A stretch of DNA of 64,000 nucleotides from positions 867,131 to 931,130 of the forward strand of contig NZ_JACYFK010000002.1 of NCBI RefSeq assembly GCF_014855515.1, read 5' to 3'. Under the pieces are notes generated by a model. That model did not search any database, was not told where the DNA came from, and saw only the letters and a list, made by a program, of their open reading frames with translations. A program made the position numbers and the translations under genes. Position 1 is the first letter of the stretch; each line of letters starts with the position of its first letter. The DNA comes from Euzebyella marina (GTDB taxonomy: Bacteria; Bacteroidota; Bacteroidia; Flavobacteriales; Flavobacteriaceae). This document shows, one piece after another, positions 9,022 through 18,296 of the stretch.

Positions 9022-9684
9022 TTACCTTTTGATCATAGACACAAATTCATCTTTTACCCCATCACAGATCATGACCGAATTATGGGTACAGTTTTTCATC
9101 GTAACAGGATCAAAACTATACATTTTAATTTTAGAAGGTTTAAATTCTTTGCATTGCAAGTGGGTAAACATATTCAATGCCGCTTTTGAGGTACAATAGG
9201 CAGTAAGGCTATAACCGGAATAGCAAAAACCATCATCTTTCATTTTACTGATATCACCTAATGAGCTGGTGATATTAATAATACGGGGGTCATCGCTTTT
9301 TTTCAACAAAGGTTTGAGTACCTGTATAACCCGTATTACCGAAAAGAAGTTAATTTCATAAACATCTTTAATATCATCGATGTGTATCTGGTCGATTTTA
9401 TGACCAAAACCATTGACAATCTCGGCATTGTTGATTAACAAATCTAACTTACCATACGATTCACAAATTGTTTTTTCGAGTGTTGCCAAACTTTTCTCAG
9501 AAGTAAAATCGACTTCTATCAGTTCGTAATCAGGTTCAACCTCTCCATCCTCAAAAAGCTTTTTGTAACTACCTTTACAAGCGGCAAGTACCACTTGATA
9601 ATGGTTGTCTTTAAGGATTTTCGCAAATTTCCTGCCCAATCCGTTACCAGCTTCCGTAACCACGGCAACATTCTTCTCATTCAT
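9022..9684 (-). CDS. Short-chain dehydrogenase/reductase family protein with altered cofactor motif
   Basis: 220 residues with an SDR Rossmann fold. The catalytic residues look intact: serine in NITSS and the Tyr/Lys pair in YCTSK. The nucleotide-binding loop is TEAGNGLG where the family has TGxxxGIG, so the first glycine is Glu, and the NNAG motif reads NNAE. Both changes would disturb NAD(P) binding as usually described. The protein is also slightly short at the C-terminus. It lies downstream of the AraC-type regulator (9793-10680) on the same strand. It may be an SDR with changed cofactor use or a non-enzymatic relative. Confidence 0.75.
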   Translation of the reverse strand: MNEKNVAVVTEAGNGLGRKFAKILKDNHYQVVLAACKGSYKKLFEDGEVEPDYELIEVDFTSEKSLATLEKTICESYGKLDLLINNAEIVNGFGHKIDQIHIDDIKDVYEINFFSVIRVIQVLKPLLKKSDDPRIINITSSLGDISKMKDDGFCYSGYSLTAYCTSKAALNMFTHLQCKEFKPSKIKMYSFDPVTMKNCTHNSVMICDGVKDEFVSMIKR

Positions 9685-9792
9685 TACAATCCATTTTAAA
9701 ACATTTTACAAATTTAGTATATGGCTTTTCATAGTTAAAAACATTTGGTTTCTATTTAGTTAGTTGGTTATACGCACTCTCTTTTATTCACT

Positions 9793-10680
9793 TTACATTC
9801 TTCTGAATTGATTCGGTGTCACACCACTCAAATTCTTGAAGAACCTCGTAAAATGTGTTGGTTCTTGAAAATTCAGGCGATAGGCAATTTCAGCAATATC
9901 GAGCCCCGAATATTTTAATAGACTTTTACTTTCCATCAAAAGCCGTTCCTGAATAATATCTTTCGCACTTTTACCGGTCAATTTCTTGATGGTCGTGGTC
10001 AGGTAATTAGGTGTTATGTTCAATTCGTCTGCATAATCGCTTACGTTCTTCGTATCTACGTACATTTTATCGACCAATGCCTCAAATTTGTTCGCTATAA
10101 TCTGTGACCGACTCAAATGGTTCTCCGTCGTTTTATGCCGTTCATAAATCGCCTTGCAATAATAAAGTAGAGATCCCAGCATACCCTCTAACATTTTTTC
10201 TTGATACGGATGCGGACTCTTAAATACCGAGTGCATTCTTTCTATATCAAAATTCAGCGATTCGTGCTCTTCTTTTGTCAACATCATCACACTATTCTCG
10301 GTCATCTTCAAGAACGGAAAATCTTTGTTAAGGTCAGGAAAAGTGTTGATCAAAAACTCTTTTCTGAACATTACATAAAAACCCGACATCTTTTCATCCC
10401 GCACCCACGAGAACACTTGACCCGGTACTACAAACCACAAGGGAAATTCTTCAAGCTCGAGTAAATCGGTATTCAGGTTGAGTTCGCTCGTACCCGTATA
10501 GTTCAGTAACCCGATTTGATAAAACCCTTGACGATAGGGCGGCATACACCTTCTTGCAGAAACCCCCATTTCTTCCACTTCAAACACATCGAAATTTGGG
10601 ATGTGGCTTCTATGGGAAAAACCGATTGCCTCATGAAGGTCATTAGTATTTTCAAAAACTGGTATATCAGCCTTGCTCAT
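9793..10680 (-). CDS. AraC family transcriptional regulator
   Basis: 295 residues. The N-terminal part (about 15-170) is a cupin-like sensing domain; the C-terminal about 100 residues hold two HTH motifs, including DYADELNITPNYLTTTIKK and AEIAYRLNFQEPTHFTRFFK, and end in GVTPNQFRRM, the standard AraC signature. It sits immediately downstream of the efflux operon on the same strand, with the SDR gene following. Control of the efflux genes or the SDR gene is a reasonable inference from position; the ligand is unknown. Confidence 0.88.
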   Translation of the reverse strand: MSKADIPVFENTNDLHEAIGFSHRSHIPNFDVFEVEEMGVSARRCMPPYRQGFYQIGLLNYTGTSELNLNTDLLELEEFPLWFVVPGQVFSWVRDEKMSGFYVMFRKEFLINTFPDLNKDFPFLKMTENSVMMLTKEEHESLNFDIERMHSVFKSPHPYQEKMLEGMLGSLLYYCKAIYERHKTTENHLSRSQIIANKFEALVDKMYVDTKNVSDYADELNITPNYLTTTIKKLTGKSAKDIIQERLLMESKSLLKYSGLDIAEIAYRLNFQEPTHFTRFFKNLSGVTPNQFRRM

Positions 10681-10752
10681 AAATATTTGGATGGGTCGGT
10701 AGTACCGAAACTTAGTCTCTAACTACCGACACACCTTACACTGTTGGTTTTG

Positions 10753-12222
10753 TTAGTTGTCATCGGCCTTGGCCAAATGCATGGTTTCAAATTTAGTATT
10801 CAATTCTTCTTCAGAGATAATCTCCCATCCGCCTCCCAAGGCTTTATAAATGGCTATCAAAGAAGTGGCCGAAGAAATTTCGCTTAGGGCCAGGGCATTC
10901 TCGGCCTGAAGCAACACATTATCGGCATTAAGGTAATCTATAAAACTGTCCAATCCAGAATTAAAACGTTGCTTGGCAAAATCAGCGGCTTTGGCACTAG
11001 CCTCCGAAGAAATTCTCAATATTTCCCTTCTTTGCAGCTCTTTGGTATAATTGCTTAAAGAAGTCTTTATTTCCTCCAAGCCCTGTAAGACCGATTTCTC
11101 ATATTGATTGATCGCTGCTATGGTCAAGGCATCGTTTCTATTGATTTGTTGCTTTACCCTACCTAGGTTAAATGCCGCCCAACTAATACTGGGCACCAAT
11201 GACCAGGTGAAAGATGGCTTCTCGCCAAAATTTGCAAAATCTACCGCAGAAAAACCTACCGAACCACCAAATTCTATTTTTGGATATAGTTCCGCCACGG
11301 AAATATTGTAAGCTGCAATTCGAGTTTGAAGAGCGGCCTCCGACTGGCGAATATCGGGCCTTCTTCTTAGCATTTCACGAAGGTCACCTAAGGCGACCGT
11401 AGCTGGAAGACTTGGTAACGGTTTTTTATTGATCAACTCGTCATCTAAGTTACCAGGAACCTCACCAATCAAGACACTTATACCATTCTTTAAGGCCTCG
11501 ATTCTAGCTTCCAACGGGGGAATACTGGCTCGGGTACTTTCGAGCTGGGCCAAGGCCCTGGAGACGTCAAGGCTATTACTCGTGCCGGCCTCGGACAATT
11601 TTACCGTAAGGTCGTATGTGTCTTTTTGGCCTTTCAAATTACGATTGGCGATATCCAACAAATATTGAGTGCCACGCAGTTGCATATAACTATTGGCCAC
11701 CTCAGCAAATATACTGACATACATACCGTGCATATCTGCCAGTGCTAAATTGCTATTGGCGTAAGCACCTTTAATTCTATTGGTTACCCTACCAAAAAGG
11801 TCTGTTTCCCAAAAAGCATCAAAACTTGCGTTATACGTGCTATAAGTAGGGTTGCTACCTTGTACAAAAACGTTTTCACCTAATCGGGTGCGCGTATAAT
11901 TACCGTTAGCGGTGACCGTAGGAAGCCTATCCAATCTATTTTCTTTTAAAAGAGCACGCGCAGCATTGTAATTGGCAACTGCCGAATTGATATCTAAATT
12001 ATGCCTTCTTGCCTTTTCGATAAGGCTGTCAAGAATTGGGTCGTTGAACTCTGACCACCATTCTTTTGCAATACCAGATTGGGTAAAGGCCTTCTCGGTA
12101 ATTTCTTCCTTTAGAAAATCATCGGTTACCTCTACTTGCGGCTGTACATTAAAATCACGTTTTGAAACACCACAAGAAACCAAAATGATTGCTATTGCTA
12201 TTAATGTTATCGACTTTTTCAT
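10753..12222 (-). CDS. TolC/OprM-type outer-membrane efflux lipoprotein
   Basis: 489 residues. The N-terminus is a lipoprotein signal peptide with lipobox LVSCG. The body shows the repeated TolC architecture: long coiled helices (for example LDVSRALAQLESTRASIPP) and short strands. The second half includes RRRPDIRQSEAALQ, a hallmark of NodT/OprM-type channels. It forms the outer-membrane exit duct of the RND pump encoded 15 bp upstream; adaptor, pump and channel lie in that order on one strand and make a complete tripartite exporter. Confidence 0.93.
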   Translation of the reverse strand: MKKSITLIAIAIILVSCGVSKRDFNVQPQVEVTDDFLKEEITEKAFTQSGIAKEWWSEFNDPILDSLIEKARRHNLDINSAVANYNAARALLKENRLDRLPTVTANGNYTRTRLGENVFVQGSNPTYSTYNASFDAFWETDLFGRVTNRIKGAYANSNLALADMHGMYVSIFAEVANSYMQLRGTQYLLDIANRNLKGQKDTYDLTVKLSEAGTSNSLDVSRALAQLESTRASIPPLEARIEALKNGISVLIGEVPGNLDDELINKKPLPSLPATVALGDLREMLRRRPDIRQSEAALQTRIAAYNISVAELYPKIEFGGSVGFSAVDFANFGEKPSFTWSLVPSISWAAFNLGRVKQQINRNDALTIAAINQYEKSVLQGLEEIKTSLSNYTKELQRREILRISSEASAKAADFAKQRFNSGLDSFIDYLNADNVLLQAENALALSEISSATSLIAIYKALGGGWEIISEEELNTKFETMHLAKADDN

Positions 12223-12237
12223 TACTGTTTTCTAGTT

Positions 12238-15200
12238 CTAGTTATGTTGATGTGCCAGTACTACTTTTTCTTGTGGAGCTCTTTTAGCGGACCATTTTCT
12301 GCCCAGATAATAGAATATCGGTGTCAAGAAAATACCGAACAAGGTTACCCCGAGCATTCCACTAAATACCGCAATACCTAACGACACTCTTAATTCCGCG
12401 CCCGCTCCGGTAGCAAGTGCCAATGGCACTACGCCAAGAATAAATGCCATTGCTGTCATTAAAATCGGGCGTAACCTTAGTTTCGAAGCCTCTATCACCG
12501 CCGTTTTCAAATCTTCACCCTGATCTTCTAACTGTTTGGCAAATTCAACGATAAGAATCGCATTCTTACTCGCCAAACCAACCAGTACCACCAAACCGAT
12601 CTGTACCATGATATTATTGTCAAGACCCGCCAAATCGACCCCTATCATGGCCGAAAGCAATACCATAGGAACGATGAATATCACTGCAAGTGGCAATACC
12701 AAACTTTCGAATTGGGCCGCCAACAAGAGAAAAACAAACACTACGGCCAATAAAAATGCAATGCCCGCTGTGTTGCCCGCTTCCCGTTCTTGGTAGGCAA
12801 TTTCCGTCCATTGAAAAGATATACCCTGCGGAAGTATTTCCGCTGCCAATTCTTCCATTCTATCCAATCCTTCACCAGAACTATAGCCGGGTGCAAAATC
12901 ACCGTTCAATGAAGCCGAGGGATAAAGGTTGAACCTTGGTATTCTTGAAGGCCCCGCAATGTCTTTCTGTTGCGATACCGTACCTAAAGGAACCATCTCT
13001 CCCTTCTTATTGCGCACCTTGATCCTAGAAATATCATCGGGGGTCAACCTATTGGGTGCGTCTGCCTGTGCTGTCACCTGAAAAGTTCTTCCTAAATAAT
13101 TGAATTCGTTCACAAAGGCCGAACCCATATAAATCTCCAACGACTGAAATATTTGGCCTACATCGATACCCAATTTCTCGGCTTTCACCCGATCCACATC
13201 CAAGAACAATTGTGGTGTTTGGTTATTAAAAAAGCTAAATACGTTACTCAGTATCGGGTCTTGATTAGCTGCCATCGCCAATTCGTTCGTCGCTTTCAGC
13301 AGTTCATCGGTACCCAAGTTGGCCCTATCCTGCACCATCATACGAAAGCCTCCGGCGTTACCGATACCCCGAACTGATGGGGGCGGAATAACTAGAACAA
13401 TGGCATCATCGACTTGGGCGAATTTGGCCCTTACCGTTCCTAAAAGTTCTTCGTAACCTAGCCCTTTCTCATTACGGAGATTAAAATCTTCCAAGGTCAA
13501 GAAAACGGCCGCAGCATTGGATGCGTTGGTAAATGAGGCCGCATCGAAACCTGTAAATGACACTGCATTTTCCACTCCATCGATATCCAATCCTAAATCA
13601 AGCACCTCGCGTACTACCTTATCCGTTCTGGTAAGTGAAGATCCCGGCGGAAGCTGTACGATGGTAATAAAGTACTGCTGGTCCATAGCCGGAATGAATC
13701 CCTGTGACACCCTGTTGAATTCAAAGCCCGTAATGGCAATCAATCCGAAATAAACCACCATGACCATCATACCGGTTCTTACCAGTTTCTGAACCGCTTT
13801 ACCATATCGCTCCGATAGCTTATCCATAAAGCTATTGAAACGATTACCTATGAATACAAAGGGCCTTAAAATAACATGCGTTTTCTTGGTACTCGACTTT
13901 TCTTCATGCTTCATTAGTAGCGCGGCCATGGCCGGACTAAATGTTAATGAAACGAAGACCGAAATGGCCGTGGCCACGGCAATGGTCATACCAAACTGTT
14001 TATAGAACTGGCCCGAAATACCTTCTAAGAATGCCGTTGGAATGAATACTGCAATCAATACCAAGCCAATGGCAACAAGGGCTCCCCCTACTTCATCCAT
14101 CGTCTTGAAAGCCGCCTCTTTAGGAGATAGCCCTTTTGCCAGATACCGCTCCATATTTTCTACAACCACAATGGCATCATCGACCACAATACCAATGGCA
14201 AGCACCAAACCAAAAAGGGTAAGGTTGTTCAAAGAGAACCCAATGGCCTGCATAACCGCAAAGGTACCGATGAGCGACACAGGTATGGCCAGAATGGGGA
14301 TGATAGCTGCCCTCCATGATTGAAGGAATAATAAAATCACCAAGACCACCAAAATTACCGCTTCGAATATCGTGTGATATACCTCATCAACCGATTTTTG
14401 AATAAACTCGGTTGGATTATATGCTATTTTATACTCTAGGTCTTTAGGAAAGTTCTTCGCAAGATCTTCCATTTTATCCTGTATTTGAGATGCCGTTTCC
14501 AGGGCATTTCCTCCAGGCTGTTGAAAAATGGGCATTGCAATTGCCGGGTCTTTTCCTAAATATCCCTTAGTCGCGTAATTCTGTGCACCAAGCTCTACCC
14601 GACCGATATCTTTAAGCCTTACGATTCGTCCGTCATCGCTAGATTTGATGATTACATTTTCGAACTGTTCGGTCGAGACCAGTTTACCCTGTGTCTGTAT
14701 ATTGACTTCAAAAGCAGACTGGCTTCCAGAAGGCAGGGTGTTGAGCGTACCACTAGCAATCTGAACGTTCTGTGCCCGCAAGGCACTTACCACCTCCCCG
14801 GCCGTAATATCGAGTGTCGCAATTTTATCAGGATTCAACCATATACGCATAGCATATTCCGCAGCACCGAATATTTGAATATCACCTACCCCTTTTATTC
14901 GGGCAAGTTCATCTTTCAATTGAAGTACCGCATAGTTACCCATATAAATTTGGTCATAGGTCTTATTTGGTGAATACATATTGACCACCATCAACATATC
15001 AGGTGATATCTTTTTAGTGGTTATACCTAATCTTTTCACCGATTCGGGCAACCTTGGTTCTGCAATGGCTACCCTGTTCTGTACCTGAACTTGGGCTTTG
15101 TCAAGGTCAGTGCCCAATTTAAAGGCAACTTGTAACACCACTCGCCCATCGGCCGATGATTGCGAAGTCATGTAAATCATGTCTTCTACTCCGTTGATTT

Positions 15201-15408
15201 CTTTTTCCAACGGGGCAGCTACACTCTCTGAAAGGGTTTGCGCATTCGCCCCAGGATAAACCGCCACTACTTCTATGGTCGGTGGTGCCACATCAGGAAA
15301 CTGCGATATCGGCAAAGAGACATAAGCCAAACCACCCACAATCAAAATGAGTACACTAAGTACGGCAGCGAAAATGGGCCTTTTAATAAATATATGGCTG
15401 AACTTCAT
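12238..15408 (-). CDS. RND efflux transporter, AcrB/HAE1-type inner-membrane pump
   Basis: 1056 residues, the usual size for AcrB-like pumps. It begins FIKRPIFAAVLSVLILIVGG (TM1), has two large periplasmic loops and twelve membrane segments. TM4 contains GLVLAIGIVVDDAIVVVEN, with the paired aspartates that carry protons in this family, and the second half contains LVGLASKNAILIVEF. The pump drives export of amphipathic compounds such as drugs, dyes or bile-like molecules from the periplasm and outer leaflet using the proton gradient. It lies between the adaptor and TolC-like genes. Substrate range cannot be told from sequence. Confidence 0.95.
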   Translation of the reverse strand: MKFSHIFIKRPIFAAVLSVLILIVGGLAYVSLPISQFPDVAPPTIEVVAVYPGANAQTLSESVAAPLEKEINGVEDMIYMTSQSSADGRVVLQVAFKLGTDLDKAQVQVQNRVAIAEPRLPESVKRLGITTKKISPDMLMVVNMYSPNKTYDQIYMGNYAVLQLKDELARIKGVGDIQIFGAAEYAMRIWLNPDKIATLDITAGEVVSALRAQNVQIASGTLNTLPSGSQSAFEVNIQTQGKLVSTEQFENVIIKSSDDGRIVRLKDIGRVELGAQNYATKGYLGKDPAIAMPIFQQPGGNALETASQIQDKMEDLAKNFPKDLEYKIAYNPTEFIQKSVDEVYHTIFEAVILVVLVILLFLQSWRAAIIPILAIPVSLIGTFAVMQAIGFSLNNLTLFGLVLAIGIVVDDAIVVVENMERYLAKGLSPKEAAFKTMDEVGGALVAIGLVLIAVFIPTAFLEGISGQFYKQFGMTIAVATAISVFVSLTFSPAMAALLMKHEEKSSTKKTHVILRPFVFIGNRFNSFMDKLSERYGKAVQKLVRTGMMVMVVYFGLIAITGFEFNRVSQGFIPAMDQQYFITIVQLPPGSSLTRTDKVVREVLDLGLDIDGVENAVSFTGFDAASFTNASNAAAVFLTLEDFNLRNEKGLGYEELLGTVRAKFAQVDDAIVLVIPPPSVRGIGNAGGFRMMVQDRANLGTDELLKATNELAMAANQDPILSNVFSFFNNQTPQLFLDVDRVKAEKLGIDVGQIFQSLEIYMGSAFVNEFNYLGRTFQVTAQADAPNRLTPDDISRIKVRNKKGEMVPLGTVSQQKDIAGPSRIPRFNLYPSASLNGDFAPGYSSGEGLDRMEELAAEILPQGISFQWTEIAYQEREAGNTAGIAFLLAVVFVFLLLAAQFESLVLPLAVIFIVPMVLLSAMIGVDLAGLDNNIMVQIGLVVLVGLASKNAILIVEFAKQLEDQGEDLKTAVIEASKLRLRPILMTAMAFILGVVPLALATGAGAELRVSLGIAVFSGMLGVTLFGIFLTPIFYYLGRKWSAKRAPQEKVVLAHQHN

Positions 15409-15523
15409 TTTTGGTTTCTGTTTTGAGAATGAGACTCCCGGTACCTATCCGAACACCTAATATTTTTAGATATTCGGATGGTATGAGAAGTTCCCTAATT
15501 TTAAATACTCTAGATTCTTAAGA

Positions 15524-16738
15524 TTAATGGGCCTGTGCTACCTCTGTCAAATTATTGGTTTCGCCTTCAATGGCTACTTGTGATGGATTTACCACCATAC
15601 CTGGCCTAATCTTCTGGATATTGTTCACAATTACCTTGTCTTCCGAAGAAATTCCGTCTCTAATAATTCTTAATCCGTTTGAGTGCAAGGGACCTAATGT
15701 CACAGTCTTGCTGACCACTTTATTATCTTCCGATAAGGTGTAAACAAATCGCATCGACTGATTGGTACCTATAACTTCATCAGGTATCATCAAGGCTTCA
15801 TGTTCGGCACTTCCTAACAGGCGAGCCTTACCGAACATACCCGGTTCTAACAGATGGTCTTTGTTTTCAAGCACTGCCCTACTTTCAATGGTTCCCGAAT
15901 TGTTATCGATTTCATTATCAACAAAATCCATGGTGGCTTCGTGAACAAATTCATCTTCGTCAAGCAATTGTATAAAGACAGGAATTCCCTCTGAACGGGC
16001 TTCGCCACGCTCACCGTTTCGGGCCAATCGTACATACTTCAAATAATCGGACTCACTTCCGGTAAAATAAAAGTGGATAGGACTAGTTGCCACTATGGTG
16101 GTCAGCAAGGTTGAGTTGGCACTACCACCATCGACAATATTACCCTCATTGACCCTGTCTCTACTGACCAATCCCGAAATTGGCGCTTTAACCTCAGTAA
16201 ACTCGAGATTCAGTTTGGCATTGTTCACTTTTGCCTGTGCCAATTGAATGCTTGCCTCGGCATGAACCAAAGCTTGCTTTCTTCGGTCGTATTCCTCTAT
16301 GGATAAAGCTCCTGTTTCTCTTAAAGATTCCACCCTTTCAAAATTATCTTGTGCTGTTTTAAGGGAAGCCAATGCTTGTGCATAGTTGGCTTCGGCCTCA
16401 TCTAAAGCTATCTTGAACGGTCTCTGATCGATAACAAAAAGGGTCTGCCCCTTTTTCACATGTTCCCCATCTTGAAAATTCACTTTTTCAAGAAAGCCGC
16501 TTACGCGGGCGCGTACCTCTACCCTACTGCTGGCCTCGAACCTTCCGGTATATTCATCCCATTCGGTAATTCTTTCATAAACGGGCGTTGCTATTTCGAC
16601 AGGCAAAGAAGCCATAGCCGCAGGCTGTTCTTGTTTTTCTTCCTCACTAGTGGTAAAAGCGAGTATAATTACTGCAATCAATAAACCTACAACCCCAAAG
16701 GCAAGGTTTCTATTGGTATTAAAATTTAGTTTTATCAT
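15524..16738 (-). CDS. RND efflux periplasmic adaptor (membrane-fusion protein)
   Basis: 404 residues. An N-terminal membrane anchor (about 12-28) is followed by the barrel-sandwich/lipoyl halves (VRARVSGFLEKVNFQDGEHVKKGQTLF split by a helical hairpin of about 100 residues, then FTEVKAPISGLVSRDRV), a beta-barrel and a membrane-proximal domain. This is the HlyD/AcrA family and links the pump at 12238-15408 to the TolC-like channel. It is the first gene of the operon; a 115-bp gap separates it from the pump gene. Confidence 0.93.
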   Translation of the reverse strand: MIKLNFNTNRNLAFGVVGLLIAVIILAFTTSEEEKQEQPAAMASLPVEIATPVYERITEWDEYTGRFEASSRVEVRARVSGFLEKVNFQDGEHVKKGQTLFVIDQRPFKIALDEAEANYAQALASLKTAQDNFERVESLRETGALSIEEYDRRKQALVHAEASIQLAQAKVNNAKLNLEFTEVKAPISGLVSRDRVNEGNIVDGGSANSTLLTTIVATSPIHFYFTGSESDYLKYVRLARNGERGEARSEGIPVFIQLLDEDEFVHEATMDFVDNEIDNNSGTIESRAVLENKDHLLEPGMFGKARLLGSAEHEALMIPDEVIGTNQSMRFVYTLSEDNKVVSKTVTLGPLHSNGLRIIRDGISSEDKVIVNNIQKIRPGMVVNPSQVAIEGETNNLTEVAQAH

Positions 16739-16873
16739 GACTTTTAAAATTGATTCTTGTTTTCGTTAGCAAAATTATATGGGCGTTGCCCGTTATCGGT
16801 AACCATAATAGTTTCATAAATGACCAAAATCTTAACTCTCTATTTTATGGTTCTGGCTAGTGCTTTAAATAGT

Positions 16874-17317
16874 TTAATCCCATCCACCTAAAACTACCAG
16901 TCCATCTAAATATCCGTTTAGCGTGGTCAATCTCATAGTGTTATAAATTCCTGAAACGGTACCGGGTTCTAAAGAGTCTATATAGTGCAAATGCTTTTGT
17001 GCGAAGTATTTTACAAACGCATCTTTATCATCAGACTTTCTTGCTGCTTTTTTAAAGTGTTTTAGTATCTGTGTCTTTGCAATGGTCGTATCTGGAAAAT
17101 AATAGACCTTATTCGTTAGCTTAGATTTTCTCAATTCATAGCGGTATTTGAAATCATCATCAAAAGCGATATAATTTGAGAATTGATCAAAGGCCTTTTC
17201 ACTTTCCTCTTGACTGGATACGATTACCTCATCTAAATGAATGACCTTCTCTTGGGCACTTATAATGCTGCTTGACATTACTAAAAGTGCTATACTTACA
17301 AGTTTTAAAATTTTCAT
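16874..17317 (-). CDS. Secreted protein of unknown function
   Basis: 147 residues from the ATG at 17317, chosen because it places a clean signal peptide (MKILKLVSIALLVMSSS, cleavage near ISAQ) at the N-terminus; the frame continues upstream to 17392 without sense. The mature protein starts EKVIHLDEVIVSSQEES, which resembles the LDEVVV segment that precedes the plug of TonB-dependent receptors, but the rest is a soluble helical domain of about 110 residues and no barrel follows. It is probably periplasmic. Upstream of the RND operon gene order does not suggest a shared transcript. Confidence 0.6.
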   Translation of the reverse strand: MKILKLVSIALLVMSSSIISAQEKVIHLDEVIVSSQEESEKAFDQFSNYIAFDDDFKYRYELRKSKLTNKVYYFPDTTIAKTQILKHFKKAARKSDDKDAFVKYFAQKHLHYIDSLEPGTVSGIYNTMRLTTLNGYLDGLVVLGGWD

Positions 17318-17625
17318 AGTGATGCTCTTTTGTGTGATTAGCTGTTTTAACGACACAAAATTACATGACGACCATGGCCAAAGAGCAACCAAAAAAAAGG
17401 GTTAAATGACCAATATCTAAGATTGGACATAAAACCTCATTAAAAATGGTCTATTTATATAAGTGGTAAAGCGTTAGGAAGGTTTGAATTGTAGACCTTA
17501 AAAAGAAGAGTTCAATAGAGGTAGTTACCTACTTTTATCGAACAGAAGCTACTGATTTAAAGGAAGTAGTTGATTTTGAATTAACGAAAGAGACCAAGTA
17601 CAAGTACCAGCTATAAAACTCTTTT

Positions 17626-17892
17626 TCAGCTGATCACAGCATTTTTCTTAAGAAGCAAGATAATCTTTAGAAGAAGCTCTGAAAAAAGAAGAGCAAATTC
17701 ATCGATAGATTCGACATTTATAGAGTTCTTAAGTCTACCCAAATACATATCCATTTCTATCTTGGTAGAAGGGTCTTCCAAGCCAAAACTGTTTAAATTG
17801 GAACTTAGCAAGCGGTAAGCGCCCTCAGCATGCTCACGATTATAAATGTCTGACTGGTATTCTTTCAACTGTTCTAGAACCTTCTTCATCAT
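17626..17892 (-). CDS. Small helical protein, family of three in this window (copy 2)
   Basis: 88 residues, helical, related to 904-1191 and 63215-63478 through LKEYQSDIYNREHA near the N-terminus and LLLKIILLLKK at the C-terminus. It follows a possible 52-aa gene and, further upstream, a 20-bp perfect palindrome (18187-18206); a palindrome with the same 14-bp core precedes copy 3. Function unknown; the shared upstream element suggests common regulation. Confidence 0.6.
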   Translation of the reverse strand: MMKKVLEQLKEYQSDIYNREHAEGAYRLLSSNLNSFGLEDPSTKIEMDMYLGRLKNSINVESIDEFALLFSELLLKIILLLKKNAVIS

Positions 17893-17951
17893 ATACCCTT
17901 AAGATATTTTATTTCGAAACTGTAAAATGGTTTGGTGTTCTAAAAAAAAAA

Positions 17952-18110
17952 TCAGAATCGGTCTTCAGAGTTGGCATGCGCGTAAGCATTTAACTCGATT
18001 TGATATGAAATCTTGTCATCACCATCCGTTCTATTTCGTTCCGTAAACTTCTGAGCGTACTGGGACAAAGCTTCAAGAAAACTATGATTTATTTTTAAAT
18101 TGGCATCCAT
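17952..18110 (-). CDS. Possible 52-residue protein
   Basis: Frame from ATG at 18110 to TGA at 17952, encoding MDANLKINHSFLEALSQYAQ followed by a polar tail. It is soluble and amphipathic at the N-terminus. It lies 77 bp downstream of the palindrome at 18187-18206 and 59 bp before copy 2 of the small helical family, so it could be the first gene of a two-gene unit. The length is short enough that chance cannot be excluded. Confidence 0.35.
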   Translation of the reverse strand: MDANLKINHSFLEALSQYAQKFTERNRTDGDDKISYQIELNAYAHANSEDRF

Positions 18111-18186
18111 TATCTACTGATTTGACAGCAAAATGCCAATTAATTGAAAACAAGTGAAAATAATGTTGTCAAAATCTAACAATCTG

Positions 18187-18206
18187 TTACGAAAACGTTT
18201 TCGTAA
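18187..18206. promoter_or_regulatory. 20-bp perfect palindrome TTACGAAAACGTTTTCGTAA
   Basis: The sequence equals its reverse complement over all 20 bp. The central AAACGTTT with a CG at the dyad is the style of LacI/PurR-family operators. It stands upstream of the minus-strand genes 17952-18110 and 17626-17892. The 14-bp core CGAAAACGTTTTCG recurs at 63662-63675, upstream of a paralogue of 17626-17892. Confidence 0.5.
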
Positions 18207-18296
18207 GAGGTCTAGCAAAATAGTTTCTGCTCACAGGAAGTACCATCATTCCATTATTCAAGAAAATAGTCCTGCTGAAATAAAAGGAAAGGGATT

